Position numbers and translations under genes: made by a program. A stretch of 64,000 nt of DNA from Bradyrhizobium sp. NDS-1 (GTDB lineage Bacteria > Pseudomonadota > Alphaproteobacteria > Rhizobiales > Xanthobacteraceae). Location: contig NZ_CP136628.1 in the NCBI RefSeq assembly GCF_032918005.1, forward strand, positions 5,317,501-5,381,500, written 5' to 3'. Below are positions 1 to 8,533 of the stretch, piece after piece (positions within the stretch are counted from its first letter, which is position 1; each line of letters begins with the position of its first letter). Below the pieces are notes generated by a model. The model was not told the DNA's origin, made no database searches, and worked only from the letters and a program-made list of their open reading frames with translations.

Positions 1-204
1 GTGATCGCCGGCGAAGACGATGATCGGCACGCGCGCCGCGCGCGGCTGCTCCGTGGCCTGCAGACCGGCAAGCTCGATCGCAAGCTGCTCGAGCCGGCCG
101 AGCGCACCGGTGGGTTTTGTGAGTTGCGCCTGACGCGCGATCGCCGCCTCGCGATGGAGCGCGGAGATGTCGGGGCACTGTCGATAGACCCATTCGGGGA
201 GCAT
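1..204 (-). CDS. cobT: CobT, nicotinate-nucleotide:dimethylbenzimidazole phosphoribosyltransferase, N-terminal part only
   Basis: The gene is read from the complement, starting at the ATG at 204, and stays open to the window edge, giving 68 codons. The translation contains LTKPTGALGRLEQLAIELAG followed by a PIIVFAGDH end, the conserved N-terminal signature of CobT (CobU in Pseudomonas denitrificans naming). The enzyme transfers phosphoribose from NaMN to 5,6-dimethylbenzimidazole, giving alpha-ribazole phosphate for the B12 lower ligand. The start lies 10 bases after the cobF stop, with a GAGG ribosome site just upstream, so the two genes are probably cotranscribed. It pairs functionally with bluB at the far side of the cluster. 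The rest of the gene is outside the window. A plus-strand ORF over the same bases looks like a shadow. Confidence 0.88.
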   Translation of the reverse strand, partial: MLPEWVYRQCPDISALHREAAIARQAQLTKPTGALGRLEQLAIELAGLQATEQPRAARVPIIVFAGDH

Positions 205-214
205 GCTGCCTCGC

Positions 215-964
215 TTAACCCGCGCGCTTGAGGATGTAGCTGTCCATGATCCAGCCGTGCCGCGCGCGCGCGTCCTGCCGCGCCGCGACGATGCGCGGGC
301 CGATCTCGGGCAGCGCGCCGGATAGGATGATCTGGTCGGGCATGCCGAGATAGGCGCCCCAATAGATGTGGAGGCCTGCCGGATCCAGCGACTGAAACGC
401 CGTGTCGCCGTCGAGCATCACCACCACCGTGTCGACACCCCGCGGCCAGCCGCCTTCGCGCAGGCGCCGTCCCGTCGTGACCAGAAAAGGCTCGCCGATA
501 TCATTGAGCGGCAACGCATGTGCCGCGCAGAGCGCCTGGATCGAGGTGATGCCGGGCACGACCTCGATGTCAGGCGCCGGATTGAGCCGACGCGCAATGC
601 GCAGCGAGGAATCGTAGAGCGAGGGATCGCCCCAGATCAGCAGCGCAACCTTGCCCTCGCCTGCAAGGTGTCTTGCGATCGTCCGCGACCAGGTCGCGGC
701 CACCGCATCGTGCCAATCGTCCACGCCCTTGCGGTAATCCGTTTCACCGGCGTCGCGCACGGGAAGATCGAACTCGGCGATTTCAGTCTTGTCGCTTGTG
801 AGCACGCCCGCGCAGATCGTCCGACGGAGATCGGCAAGATCGGACTTCGCCGTTCCCTTGCGCGGGATCAGGACGAGATCGGCCGCGTTGATGGCGCGGA
901 TCGCGGCGCGCGTGAGCTGGTCGGGATCGCCGCAGCCGATGCCTATCAGGGAGAGCGTGAGCAT
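215..964 (-). CDS. cobF: CobF, precorrin-6A synthase (deacetylating)
   Basis: 249 residues, a tetrapyrrole methylase of the aerobic B12 pathway. It methylates C-1 of precorrin-5 with SAM and releases the acetyl group, giving precorrin-6A. The N-terminus MLTLSLIGIGCGDPDQLT carries the glycine-rich loop of the family. GDPSLYDSS and VVPGITSIQALCAAH, further in, are typical SAM-pocket segments. The ORF runs further upstream, but the ATG at 964 gives the normal family start, so the extra 31 residues are rejected. It follows cbiM by about 40 bases and precedes cobT by 10, within the transcription unit behind the second riboswitch. CobF is specific to the oxygen-dependent pathway. Confidence 0.93.
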   Translation of the reverse strand: MLTLSLIGIGCGDPDQLTRAAIRAINAADLVLIPRKGTAKSDLADLRRTICAGVLTSDKTEIAEFDLPVRDAGETDYRKGVDDWHDAVAATWSRTIARHLAGEGKVALLIWGDPSLYDSSLRIARRLNPAPDIEVVPGITSIQALCAAHALPLNDIGEPFLVTTGRRLREGGWPRGVDTVVVMLDGDTAFQSLDPAGLHIYWGAYLGMPDQIILSGALPEIGPRIVAARQDARARHGWIMDSYILKRAG

Positions 965-1004
965 CGCGAGCGCGAGGGGCGGCGTACCGCCCCTCGCTGA
1001 TCTC

Positions 1005-1682
1005 TCAGGCCGCGTTGTGCAGGCGCGGGGTAACGAGGCCGGGCGCGGTGACCCCACGCAGCGACTTCGCCAGCGCCAGCACGGCGAGATCGGCGAGCGG
1101 CTCGATCACGATGACGAGCGCGTAGGACGCCGCGAACGTCGCAATGCTCGCGAGGTTGCTCATCGCAAAACCGGAGCCATAGAGAGCCCAGAACGCCACC
1201 CAGGCGATCACGCCGGCCTGGTAGGTCGTCGAGAGCGCCAGCGCCTGCCGGTACTTGAGATCGACATAGGCGGTGTTGCGCGGAATGATCCGCGTGGCGA
1301 TCGCCTGGATCGCGAACAGCGGCACCAGCAGTGTGGTGACGTTCATGCCGTATTGCGGCAGGTCGGGTGGCTCAAAGAAGATGCCCTGGAACAGCAGGCC
1401 GAAGGCGAGGCCAAAGGCGGCAGGCGCAGGGCCGAACAGCAAGAACAAGGTCGAGCCGAGAATGAAGTGGACTTCGGAGACGCCGACCGGGAAGTGCGGC
1501 AGGATCTCGAAGAAGATGAAGACGAGCGCCGTCGTGGCCAGCGTCCGCACGGCGAACGAGACGACGCCCTGCTCGCGCACGGTCTCGGCCGCGAGCTTCA
1601 AGGCAACGCCACCTGCGGCGATGCCGGTTGCGTAACTCAACATGAGCTTGGCGTCGGATACCAGTCCGGGTTCGATATGCAT
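1005..1682 (-). CDS. cbiM: CbiM-family cobalt transporter membrane protein, without CbiN/Q/O neighbours
   Basis: 225 residues with about six hydrophobic segments. It begins MHIEPG, matching the CbiM/NikM pattern in which the free N-terminus and His2 bind the metal ion, so the ATG at 1682 is firm. Members are the substrate-specific component of energy-coupling-factor importers for Co2+ or Ni2+ and sit in the inner membrane. It is the first gene after a cobalamin riboswitch, which together with cobF and cobT downstream argues for cobalt rather than nickel. No CbiN, CbiQ or CbiO gene is adjacent, so it either works alone or borrows an energising module from elsewhere in the genome. Family call is strong; the metal is inferred from context. 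Confidence 0.85.
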   Translation of the reverse strand: MHIEPGLVSDAKLMLSYATGIAAGGVALKLAAETVREQGVVSFAVRTLATTALVFIFFEILPHFPVGVSEVHFILGSTLFLLFGPAPAAFGLAFGLLFQGIFFEPPDLPQYGMNVTTLLVPLFAIQAIATRIIPRNTAYVDLKYRQALALSTTYQAGVIAWVAFWALYGSGFAMSNLASIATFAASYALVIVIEPLADLAVLALAKSLRGVTAPGLVTPRLHNAA

Positions 1683-1729
1683 GGCTCAATTCCTTCCTGC
1701 CGTCACACCCGACGGCCTTGGCCTCAAAA

Positions 1730-1940
1730 CGTGCAGGGCCGGTCTCCTGGCTCGCGGTTCACTGGGGTTCTTCGGCCTTCCCGAGCCTTGCGGCCCAGTG
1801 GCTGATCGAAGTCCCTCACCGCTTACAGTCGCGGGGGCGGCTGGGGTTTTGGGCGCCGCAACTTGGTCCGCCCACCCCCATTCCCGATTATGCTCCGGCG
1901 CTTTGCGCCGCGTTGAGCACCATGCCTCTCCTGTGTGCCC
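1730..1940 (-). promoter_or_regulatory. Cobalamin riboswitch upstream of cbiM-cobF-cobT
   Basis: Read on the minus strand, the segment holds in order the GCCCCCGCGACTGTAAGCGG block, a CCACTG box, GGGAAGGC, and AGCCAGGAGACCGGCC near the 3' side. This is the conserved core order of the AdoCbl riboswitch. It lies in the 302-base gap between the cobA stop (1985) and the cbiM start (1682), which is otherwise non-coding. A 7-bp inverted repeat (1937..1943 with 1960..1966) flanks its 5' side and may belong to the aptamer edge or to a cobA 3' hairpin. It should repress cobalt uptake, cobF and cobT when B12 is plentiful. Exact ends are approximate. Confidence 0.9.
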
Positions 1941-1984
1941 CTTTCGGCGAGCCTGCGTCAAGGGGCGAAGGGTGGCCGCTTCCG

Positions 1985-2716
1985 TCACGACGGTTGATCC
2001 CCCGCCAGCGCGCCGAACAGGATTACCGCGGCCGTCGAGGCGGCGCCGCCGCGGGCAAGCTGCTCGGCAAGCTCGGCAATGGTGGTGCGGACCAGCCGCT
2101 CGTCGGAGCGGCCGAGGGATTCGGCAAACAGCGCCGGCGTATCCGCGGCGAGACCGTGCGCGATCAATTTTGCGGCAAGCGCCGGAAAGGTGCGCCGGCC
2201 CATATAGACAACCGTCGTCGCTTCGGGGTCGGCCAGCGCGGCCCAGTTCAGATTGGGCGGCAGCTCGCCGGTGACGTCGGCTCCGGTTACGAACTGTACG
2301 CGCCGCGAGGTGTGGCGACGGGTCAGGGGAATGCCGGCTTGCGCGGCGGCCACACAGGCCGAGGTGACGCCGGGGATGATCTCATAGCCGATGCCCGCCT
2401 CGCGCAGCGTCTCCAACTCTTCTTCGAGCCGGCCGAAAATGCCGGCATCGCCCGACTTGAGCCGTGCCACGCGCACGCCTGTTGCGGCATAGTCGACCAG
2501 GAGACGGTTGACATGATGCTGCCTGGTCGAGGGTCGCCCGGCCCGCTTCCCGACCGCGACGAGATTGGCGCCGGGCCGGGCGAGATCGAGGATCGCGCCC
2601 GAGGCAAGATCGTCGTAGAGCACGACGTCGGCCTCGCGCAGCCGCGCAGCGCCCTTGAGCGTGAGCAGTTCGGGATCGCCGGGGCCGGCGGAGATGAAGG
2701 AGACAAAACCGCTCAC
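1985..2716 (-). CDS. cobA: CobA, uroporphyrinogen-III C-methyltransferase (SUMT)
   Basis: 243 residues. It methylates uroporphyrinogen III at C-2 and C-7 with two SAM to give precorrin-2, the branch point into B12 and siroheme. The N-terminal SFISAGPGDPELLTLKGA loop, VVLYDDLAS, LKSGDAGIFGR and IIPGVTSACVAAAQAGIPLT are typical SUMT segments. There is no CysG-type dehydrogenase/chelatase domain, so it is the stand-alone form. The start is GTG at 2716, overlapping the cobB stop as GTGA, which indicates translational coupling. It is the last gene before the second riboswitch. Confidence 0.95.
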   Translation of the reverse strand: MSGFVSFISAGPGDPELLTLKGAARLREADVVLYDDLASGAILDLARPGANLVAVGKRAGRPSTRQHHVNRLLVDYAATGVRVARLKSGDAGIFGRLEEELETLREAGIGYEIIPGVTSACVAAAQAGIPLTRRHTSRRVQFVTGADVTGELPPNLNWAALADPEATTVVYMGRRTFPALAAKLIAHGLAADTPALFAESLGRSDERLVRTTIAELAEQLARGGAASTAAVILFGALAGDQPS

Positions 2717-4023
2717 CGGTCCTCCGCGATCAGATGGAAGAACGTGCCGGTGGCCTGCCCTCGCCGCGAGCCCGTTTCGGCAATGACAGCGCCCGTTGCA
2801 TCGTGCACGACGGCCAGCGCCGTGTCGGGCTGGGCGATGATGGTCGAGTAGTGAAACTCGTGGCCGCGCAGACGCGCGCCGGCCCGATGGCCCGGCATCG
2901 GTGTGGCGAGTTCGGCGAGGCGGTAGCCCAGATGCATGCGGCGTTTCGCAAAGCTCGTCTCGAGGCCAAGCAGGCCTGTCATCTCATGGCGGATACCGTC
3001 CGCATCGGTCAATGCGGTTCCCAGCACCATATAGCCCCCGCATTCGCCATGCACCGGCCGCGTTTCGGCGAAGGCGCGCAAGGAACCGTGAAAGCTCGCG
3101 TTGGCGGCAATCCTGCCGGCATGAAGCTCCGGATAGCCGCCGGGCAGCCAGCAGACGTCGGCGCTCGCGTCAGGCGCTTCATCGGCCAGCGGCGAGAACG
3201 GCAATATCTCGGCGCCCGCCGCGCGCCAGGCTTCCAGCATATGCGGATAGACGAAGGAGAACGCGGCATCGCGCGCGAGCGCAATGCGCTGGCCGGGCGG
3301 CGTCACATTCAGGCCGTTCGCGGCAGGCGGCGGCGACCAGGAACCTGCCGACCGCAGCACCGCGTCGAGATCGACATGCTCGGCAACGAAGCGCGCGGCC
3401 TCGTCGATTAGCTTGCCGATCTCCGCCTGCTCTTCGGCCTGGACGAGGCCGAGATGCCGCTTCGGCAGGCTGATCTCGGCATGACGCGGCAGTGCGCCGA
3501 AGACGGCGATGCCCACATCGTTGAGCGCGCGCCGTACGAGATCTTCGTGACGCGGGCTGGCGACACGATTGAGCACGACGCCCGCGAGTCTCACGCCGGG
3601 TCGATAATCGCGAAGGCCCGCGGCGATCGCCGCCGCGGTCTGCGCCTGACCCGAGGGATCGATCACCAGCACCACCGGCCAGCCCAGCATCTCCGCGATA
3701 TCCGCGGTGGCACCGGTGCCGGAGACACCGCGCGCGGCGACGCCGTCGAAGAGGCCCATCGACCCCTCGGCGAGGACGATATCTGCGTCCGCACCGCGGC
3801 GGACGAGATGCGCTATTCCTCCGCGGTCCATCGCCCAACTGTCGACGTTGACGGAAGCGCGCCCCGTGGCGGCGGCGTGGAAGGCGGGATCGATGTAGTC
3901 AGGCCCACTCTTGAAGCACTGCACGTTCAGGCCGCGATTGCGCCAGGCGCGCGCGAGCGCCAGCGTCAGCGTGGTCTTGCCGACGCCCGACGCAGGTGCG
4001 GAGATGACGAGGCCTGCTGCCAT
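2713..4023 (-). CDS. cobB: CobB, hydrogenobyrinic acid a,c-diamide synthase
   Basis: 436 residues from the ATG at 4023, which has a GGAGG site seven bases upstream; a GTG at 4026 is the alternative. It is an ATP- and glutamine-dependent amidotransferase acting on the a and c side chains of the corrin. The N-terminal P-loop is SAPASGVGKTTLTLALARAW. The C-terminal class I glutaminase-like domain shows WLPGGYPELHA and the catalytic cysteine in HGECGGYMVLG. The start touches the cobM stop, and the stop overlaps the cobA start. In the aerobic pathway this step precedes cobalt insertion by the CobN chelatase encoded upstream. Confidence 0.95.
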   Translation of the reverse strand: MAAGLVISAPASGVGKTTLTLALARAWRNRGLNVQCFKSGPDYIDPAFHAAATGRASVNVDSWAMDRGGIAHLVRRGADADIVLAEGSMGLFDGVAARGVSGTGATADIAEMLGWPVVLVIDPSGQAQTAAAIAAGLRDYRPGVRLAGVVLNRVASPRHEDLVRRALNDVGIAVFGALPRHAEISLPKRHLGLVQAEEQAEIGKLIDEAARFVAEHVDLDAVLRSAGSWSPPPAANGLNVTPPGQRIALARDAAFSFVYPHMLEAWRAAGAEILPFSPLADEAPDASADVCWLPGGYPELHAGRIAANASFHGSLRAFAETRPVHGECGGYMVLGTALTDADGIRHEMTGLLGLETSFAKRRMHLGYRLAELATPMPGHRAGARLRGHEFHYSTIIAQPDTALAVVHDATGAVIAETGSRRGQATGTFFHLIAEDR

Positions 4024-4805
4024 CACGTCGCCTCCGGAAAGCGCGGCTCGGTTCCAACAGGCCGATAACGGCGGTCGTAGTCGGCGGCATAGAGGCGGCT
4101 CTCGCCGAAATCCGCAGCGCCAAGCGTCTTGCCGACCAGGATCAGCGCGGTGCGCTCCATCTCCGTGCCGACTGCGGCATCGAGCGTGCCGAGCGTCGCG
4201 CGGACGATGCGCTGGTCCGGCCAGCTCGCGCGCCAGACGATGGCGACCGGACAGTCCGCGCCGTAATGCGGCGTGAGCTCGGCGACGACGTTGTCGAGCA
4301 GATGGATCGACAGATGAATGGCGAGCACCGCGCCGGTCGCGGCGAATGCGGCCATCTTTTCGCCTTCAGGCATAGCGCTGGCGCGGCCCGGCGTGCGCGT
4401 GAGCACTACCGTCTGGGCGAGACCGGGCAGCGTCAGCTCTGCCTCCAGCGCCGCTGCCGCAGCGGAGAAAGATGGCACACCTGGCGTCACCGAATAGGGA
4501 ATGCCAAGCGCGCGCAGACGGCGGAGCTGCTCGCCCATCGCGGACCAGATCGAGAGATCGCCGGAATGCAGCCGCGCGACGTCCTTGCCGTCCGCATGCG
4601 CGGCGACGATCTCCGCGACGATCTCGTCGAGCGACAGCGGCGCGGTGTTGACGATGCGCGCTCCACGCGGGCAATGCGCCAGCACGCCTTCAGGCACCAG
4701 CGAGCCGGCATAGAGACAGACCGGACAGGCCGCGATCAGGTCGCGGCCGCGCAAGGTCAACAAGTCAGGCGCGCCCGGTCCTGCGCCGATGAAATGCACC
4801 GTCAT
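4023..4805 (-). CDS. cobM: CobM, precorrin-4 C11-methyltransferase
   Basis: 260 residues. It transfers a methyl group from SAM to C-11 of precorrin-4, giving precorrin-5. The N-terminus [20 protein letters not shown], followed by [16 protein letters not shown] and [15 protein letters not shown], is characteristic of CobM/CbiF. The ORF is open for about 70 codons further upstream, but that part is the cobE region in another frame. The ATG at 4805 overlaps the cobE stop as ATGA and fits the family start. Part of the coupled cobL-cobE-cobM-cobB-cobA string. Confidence 0.95.
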   Translation of the reverse strand: MTVHFIGAGPGAPDLLTLRGRDLIAACPVCLYAGSLVPEGVLAHCPRGARIVNTAPLSLDEIVAEIVAAHADGKDVARLHSGDLSIWSAMGEQLRRLRALGIPYSVTPGVPSFSAAAAALEAELTLPGLAQTVVLTRTPGRASAMPEGEKMAAFAATGAVLAIHLSIHLLDNVVAELTPHYGADCPVAIVWRASWPDQRIVRATLGTLDAAVGTEMERTALILVGKTLGAADFGESRLYAADYDRRYRPVGTEPRFPEAT

Positions 4806-5170
4806 GCGCCGTCTCCTTCGGCGATGGCCGCGGTCGCGGTGCGATCCTGCGAGATCACGCGCCTCGCAATCAGCCGCGCGCCTGGGCCAACCGCAGCGAG
4901 CGCTGCGGCTTCGGCAATCGAACCCGTCCCGAATTTCTCGGCGACGAGCTTCGACTGCGTCGGCGTGTCGATGCCCGCCAGTACATCGGCCGGAACAGCC
5001 TTGATCGGCACACCGCACTCACGCGCGAGCTGCTTCAACGATTCTGTGTCGGCCTTGTCGCTGACAGTCGCCATGGCTGCGAGACCTTCGGCACCACCCG
5101 CCGCCAGCAGCGCTTCGCGCAACGAGGCCAGCGTGACGTCCTTCCTGAAACCCAGTCCGGCGACCTTCAT
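4802..5170 (-). CDS. cobE: CobE, cobalamin biosynthesis protein (CbiG C-terminal domain family)
   Basis: 122 residues from the ATG at 5170 ([20 protein letters not shown]), which overlaps the cobL stop as ATGA; a start five codons upstream is possible. GLGFR near the start and [18 protein letters not shown] near the end match the single-domain CobE family, related to the C-terminal domain of CbiG. CobE is required for aerobic B12 synthesis, but its biochemical role is less settled than that of its neighbours; corrin-intermediate binding has been suggested. Position between cobL and cobM agrees with the assignment. Confidence 0.9.
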   Translation of the reverse strand: MKVAGLGFRKDVTLASLREALLAAGGAEGLAAMATVSDKADTESLKQLARECGVPIKAVPADVLAGIDTPTQSKLVAEKFGTGSIAEAAALAAVGPGARLIARRVISQDRTATAAIAEGDGA

Positions 5171-6348
5171 CGGACCGTACTCCATTGCACCAATGGACGT
5201 GCCGCGTCCCAGGACCGATAGCGGCCGAGCGGCGCGGCATGCGCAATCTCCACCCGCATCAGTTCGCCGCCATGGCGCTGATGCAGTTCGCCAAGCAGCG
5301 CGTCCGTCTCCAGCGTCACCGCGTGCGCAACCAGCCGCGTCCCCGGCGCAAGCGGCGACCAGATCGCGTCGAACATCGCATGATCGAGACCGCCGCCGAC
5401 GAAGACGGCATCTGGCGCTTCCAGCCCAGCAAGAGCTTCCGGTGCCCTCCCCGAGACGACCATGATCCGATGCGAAAGTCCGAATGCGGCTGCATTCTTG
5501 CGGATGTTCGCGACACGATCCTCACGCGCCTCGATTGCGGTCGCCGTCCCGCCGCACAGTGCCCACTCGACCGAGATCGAGCCCGAGCCGGCGCCGATGT
5601 CCCACAGCCGCTCGCCGGGCCGCGGCGCCAGCGCCGAAAGCGCGAGCGCGCGCACCGGCCGCTTTGTGATCTGTCCGTCGTGGACGAACAGATCGTCTGA
5701 CAGGCCCGAACTCCGCGGCATGCCTTGTCCGCCATTTGCCTCGATGGCGACTGTGACAAGGGCTCCAGCGAGATCACCTGCAAAGCTGTCGGCGCGACAT
5801 TCTCCGATGCTTTCTTGCGGCCCGCCAAGGGCAGCGAGCGTCCAAAAGGTCGAGGCGCCCCATCCGCGCTCGCTCAACCATCTTGCGAGATCGCTAGCCG
5901 CTTTCCCGCCGCGTACGAGGCAGATGATGCGTGCGCCTTGCGCCAGATGCGGAACGAGACGTTCGAACGGTGCGGCGTGGAGTCCGAAGCAGGCGACGAT
6001 TTCGAGGCGCCAGCCAAGTCGCGCAGCGGCGAGCGAGAAGGTCGACGGCGCGGAATGCGCAATCCACTCGCCAGCCTGAAGCGTCTCGGCGAGAACAGCG
6101 CCCGCACCGTGCCAGAACGGATCGCCGGAGGCCAGTACCACCGTCGGCCGGTCGCGACGGTTCAGCACGACATTGGCATCGAACGGCACCGGCCATGAAC
6201 GGCCACGGCTCCCGACGCCGGCAAGTGCGAGGTGCCGCTCGCCGCCGAAGACGGTTTCGGCATCGTCGAGCGCCTTTCGGCTTGCCTCCGACAGCCCGGC
6301 AAGGCCATCCTCGCCGATACCGATAATGGTCAGCCAGGGATCAGCCAT
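5167..6348 (-). CDS. cobL: CobL, precorrin-6Y C5,15-methyltransferase (decarboxylating)
   Basis: 393 residues, a two-domain enzyme that methylates C-5 and C-15 and decarboxylates the C-12 acetate side chain. The N-terminal half (WLTIIGIGEDGLAGLSEASR) is a CbiE-like tetrapyrrole methylase. The C-terminal half is a CbiT-like Rossmann methyltransferase with LWDIGAGSGSISVEWAL. The ATG at 6348 is preferred over an upstream in-frame start because it gives the normal N-terminus and has a GAGGG site. That start codon physically overlaps the start codon of cobK on the other strand, so any promoter or ribosome site for cobL lies inside cobK. Confidence 0.95.
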   Translation of the reverse strand: MADPWLTIIGIGEDGLAGLSEASRKALDDAETVFGGERHLALAGVGSRGRSWPVPFDANVVLNRRDRPTVVLASGDPFWHGAGAVLAETLQAGEWIAHSAPSTFSLAAARLGWRLEIVACFGLHAAPFERLVPHLAQGARIICLVRGGKAASDLARWLSERGWGASTFWTLAALGGPQESIGECRADSFAGDLAGALVTVAIEANGGQGMPRSSGLSDDLFVHDGQITKRPVRALALSALAPRPGERLWDIGAGSGSISVEWALCGGTATAIEAREDRVANIRKNAAAFGLSHRIMVVSGRAPEALAGLEAPDAVFVGGGLDHAMFDAIWSPLAPGTRLVAHAVTLETDALLGELHQRHGGELMRVEIAHAAPLGRYRSWDAARPLVQWSTVR

Positions 6349-7093
6349 GATGCGCGCCCTCATACTGGGCGGAACTGCCGATGCGAGCCTGCTCGCCGGA
6401 GAGATGGCGCGCGCGCGCTTCGATGCCATCTATTCGTACGCCGGTCGCACTCACGTGCCGGCCGATCAGCCGCTGCCGACCCGCATCGGCGGTTTCGGCG
6501 GTGTGAGCGGGCTTGCGGGTTACATCAGCGACGAGCGCATCACGCATGTGATCGACGCGACGCATCCGTTCGCAGCTGAGATGAGCCGCAACGCTGTCGA
6601 AGCGTGCACGGACACTGGAACGCCGCTGATCGCGCTGGAGCGCGCGCCCTGGGGTAGCATGTCCGGAGACAATTGGATCGAGGTTGCAGATATCAGTGCC
6701 GCGGCCGCCGCGCTGCCCGAGGCGCCCGCAAAAGTATTCCTCGCCATCGGCCGCCAGCACATCGCGCCGTTCGCGATGAAGCCGCAGCACGCCTATACGC
6801 TGCGCTTCGTCGATCCGCCCGAAGCGCCCCTTCCCTTTGCGGCCGACGTCATCGTATCGCGTGGACCATTCTCCCTTGGCGGCGAACTGGAGATGATGCG
6901 GGCGCGCGGCATCGCCTGGATCGTCGCCCGCAATTCCGGCGGCGACGGCGCGCGCGCCAAGATCGACGCGGCGCGCATGCTCGGCCTTCCCGTGGTCATG
7001 ATCTCGCGGCCGGAGCTGCCCGAGCGCCGACGGGTTGAGAGCGTCACCGAGGTGATGCAGTGGCTCGGTCATTCGACCCGCCTCGGTGCATAG
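6347..7093 (+). CDS. cobK: CobK, precorrin-6A reductase
   Basis: 248 residues (a second ATG at 6350 is possible). It is the NADPH-dependent reductase converting precorrin-6A to precorrin-6B. MRALILGGTADASLLAGEM is the N-terminal nucleotide-binding loop, and VIDATHPFAAEMSRNAVEAC is the conserved CobK/CbiJ segment. It is the only gene of the corrin-ring set on the plus strand here. Its start overlaps the divergent cobL start by two bases, and its 3' end overlaps the convergent cobJ stop by 25 bases. An AGGGA ribosome site lies within cobL, six bases upstream. It must be transcribed from a promoter inside cobL. Confidence 0.94.
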   Translation: MMRALILGGTADASLLAGEMARARFDAIYSYAGRTHVPADQPLPTRIGGFGGVSGLAGYISDERITHVIDATHPFAAEMSRNAVEACTDTGTPLIALERAPWGSMSGDNWIEVADISAAAAALPEAPAKVFLAIGRQHIAPFAMKPQHAYTLRFVDPPEAPLPFAADVIVSRGPFSLGGELEMMRARGIAWIVARNSGGDGARAKIDAARMLGLPVVMISRPELPERRRVESVTEVMQWLGHSTRLGA

Positions 7094-7803
7094 ACCCAGC
7101 GGCCGACGCGGCGCGTCTGCGAATTGCCGACGATGACCAGCGTGCGCATATCGGCCATCTCGGGCGTCGCTTCGTTCAGCGTCACCGTCTCGATCTTCTC
7201 GTCAGCCGCACTGACCGCGCGCGCAAAGATCACGAGGCGCTCGCCGCAGCCTGCTTCTCGAAGCACAGAAAGCGTACGGCCAAATCCTTCCGGCCGGCTT
7301 GCCGAGCGCGGATTGTACATCGCGATGGCGAAGTCAGCTGCGGCGGCAAGCCTCAAGCGCTTCTCGATCACTGCCCACGGCTTGAGGTTGTCGGAGAGAT
7401 TGATCGCGCAGAAATCATGGCCGAGCGGCGCACCGGCTCGGGCGGCAGCCGCCAGCATCGCGGTGACGCCCGGCAGCACGCGGATCGGCAGCTCGCGCCA
7501 TTGCGGCACCTGTTCCAGCGCCTCGAACACGGCGGAAGCCATCGCGAAGACGCCGGGATCGCCGGAGGACACGATGACGACCTGCCCGCCTTCGGCGGCG
7601 AGCCGCAAGGCTTCGCGCGCGCGTTGCAGCTCTTCGCGGTTGTCGGAGGGGTGCAGGGTAAGCCCGGCTCGCGGCGGCACCCGCGCGACATAGGGCGCAT
7701 AACCCAGAATGTCGGTCGCGGCCGCGAGCGCGGCGGAGACTTCCGGCGTCACTAGCGCGTCGCTGCCGGGCCCGAGGCCCGCGATGGTCAAGGTACCAGT
7801 CAT
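7069..7803 (-). CDS. cobJ: CobJ, precorrin-3B C17-methyltransferase
   Basis: 244 residues. It methylates C-17 of precorrin-3B and contracts the ring to give precorrin-4. LTIAGLGPGSDALVTPEV at the N-terminus, ILGYAPYVARV, VSSGDPGVFAMAS and the IAMYNPRSASRPEGF block are diagnostic of CobJ/CbiH. The ATG at 7803 overlaps the cobI stop as ATGA. It is followed on its own strand by cobK antisense, so transcription continuing to cobL would cross cobK in reverse. Confidence 0.95.
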   Translation of the reverse strand: MTGTLTIAGLGPGSDALVTPEVSAALAAATDILGYAPYVARVPPRAGLTLHPSDNREELQRAREALRLAAEGGQVVIVSSGDPGVFAMASAVFEALEQVPQWRELPIRVLPGVTAMLAAAARAGAPLGHDFCAINLSDNLKPWAVIEKRLRLAAAADFAIAMYNPRSASRPEGFGRTLSVLREAGCGERLVIFARAVSAADEKIETVTLNEATPEMADMRTLVIVGNSQTRRVGRWVYAPRRVE

Positions 7804-8531
7804 TCGGCGGCGTCCAGATGCCGGCCCTTGCCGTGCACCAGCACGATCGCGAAATAGGGACAGTCGGCGCCGTCGATCTCGGCGAGCCGCACCACGCGCT
7901 CGCCCGGCATGGTGCCACGCTCGACCAGCCAGGCATCGTCCAGCCGGCCGGCGGCGCTGAGCGCGCGGCGCACCTTTGCGAGATTGCGACCGGTCTTCAT
8001 GACGACGAGCGCATCGGAATCGCGCATGCGCCGCTCGAGTTCGTCTTCAGCAAGCGTGCCCATCAGCACGGTCGTCACGTCATCGCCGAGCGCGATCGGC
8101 TGTCCGACGCCATTCCAGCAGCCGACCATGCCGGGAATGCCGGCGATCACCTCGATCTCGGCCCGTCCCTGCAGGCGCGTGTGCAGATGCATGAAGGAGC
8201 CGTAGAAGTAGGGATCGCCCTCGCAGAGCACGACGACATCGACCGCGCGCGCAAGCCGCGCCAGGCGCTCGGCCCATTCGTCGTAGAAGCCGGCGAGCAG
8301 CTGCACATATTCGGCGCTGTCGAAGGCGATCTCGGTCGTGACAGGATATTCCATGGGATATTCGGCCACATCCGCCGCCAGCATGCCGTCGACGATGCGT
8401 CGCGCCTGGCCCGGCCGGCCCATCTTGCGGAAATAGGCGACATGCCTGGCGCCGCGCACGGTGCGGTCGGCGCGCACACTCATCAGATCAGGATCGCCGG
8501 GGCCGAGACCGCAGCAGATGATGCGTCCCAT
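7800..8531 (-). CDS. cobI: CobI, precorrin-2 C20-methyltransferase
   Basis: 243 residues from the ATG at 8531 (MGRIICCGLGPGDPDLMSVR). It methylates C-20 of precorrin-2 to form precorrin-3A. YPMEYPVTTEI, LCEGDPYFYGSFMHLHTRL and IAGIPGMVGCWN are typical CobI/CbiL segments. The ORF continues upstream into cobH in another frame and that extension is rejected. Two bases separate its start from the cobH stop; the stop overlaps cobJ. Confidence 0.95.
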   Translation of the reverse strand: MGRIICCGLGPGDPDLMSVRADRTVRGARHVAYFRKMGRPGQARRIVDGMLAADVAEYPMEYPVTTEIAFDSAEYVQLLAGFYDEWAERLARLARAVDVVVLCEGDPYFYGSFMHLHTRLQGRAEIEVIAGIPGMVGCWNGVGQPIALGDDVTTVLMGTLAEDELERRMRDSDALVVMKTGRNLAKVRRALSAAGRLDDAWLVERGTMPGERVVRLAEIDGADCPYFAIVLVHGKGRHLDAAE

Positions 8532-8533
8532 CG

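Noticed and set aside
1..231. 76-codon plus-strand ORF at the window edge
   Set aside because: The complementary strand encodes a clear CobT N-terminus over the same bases.
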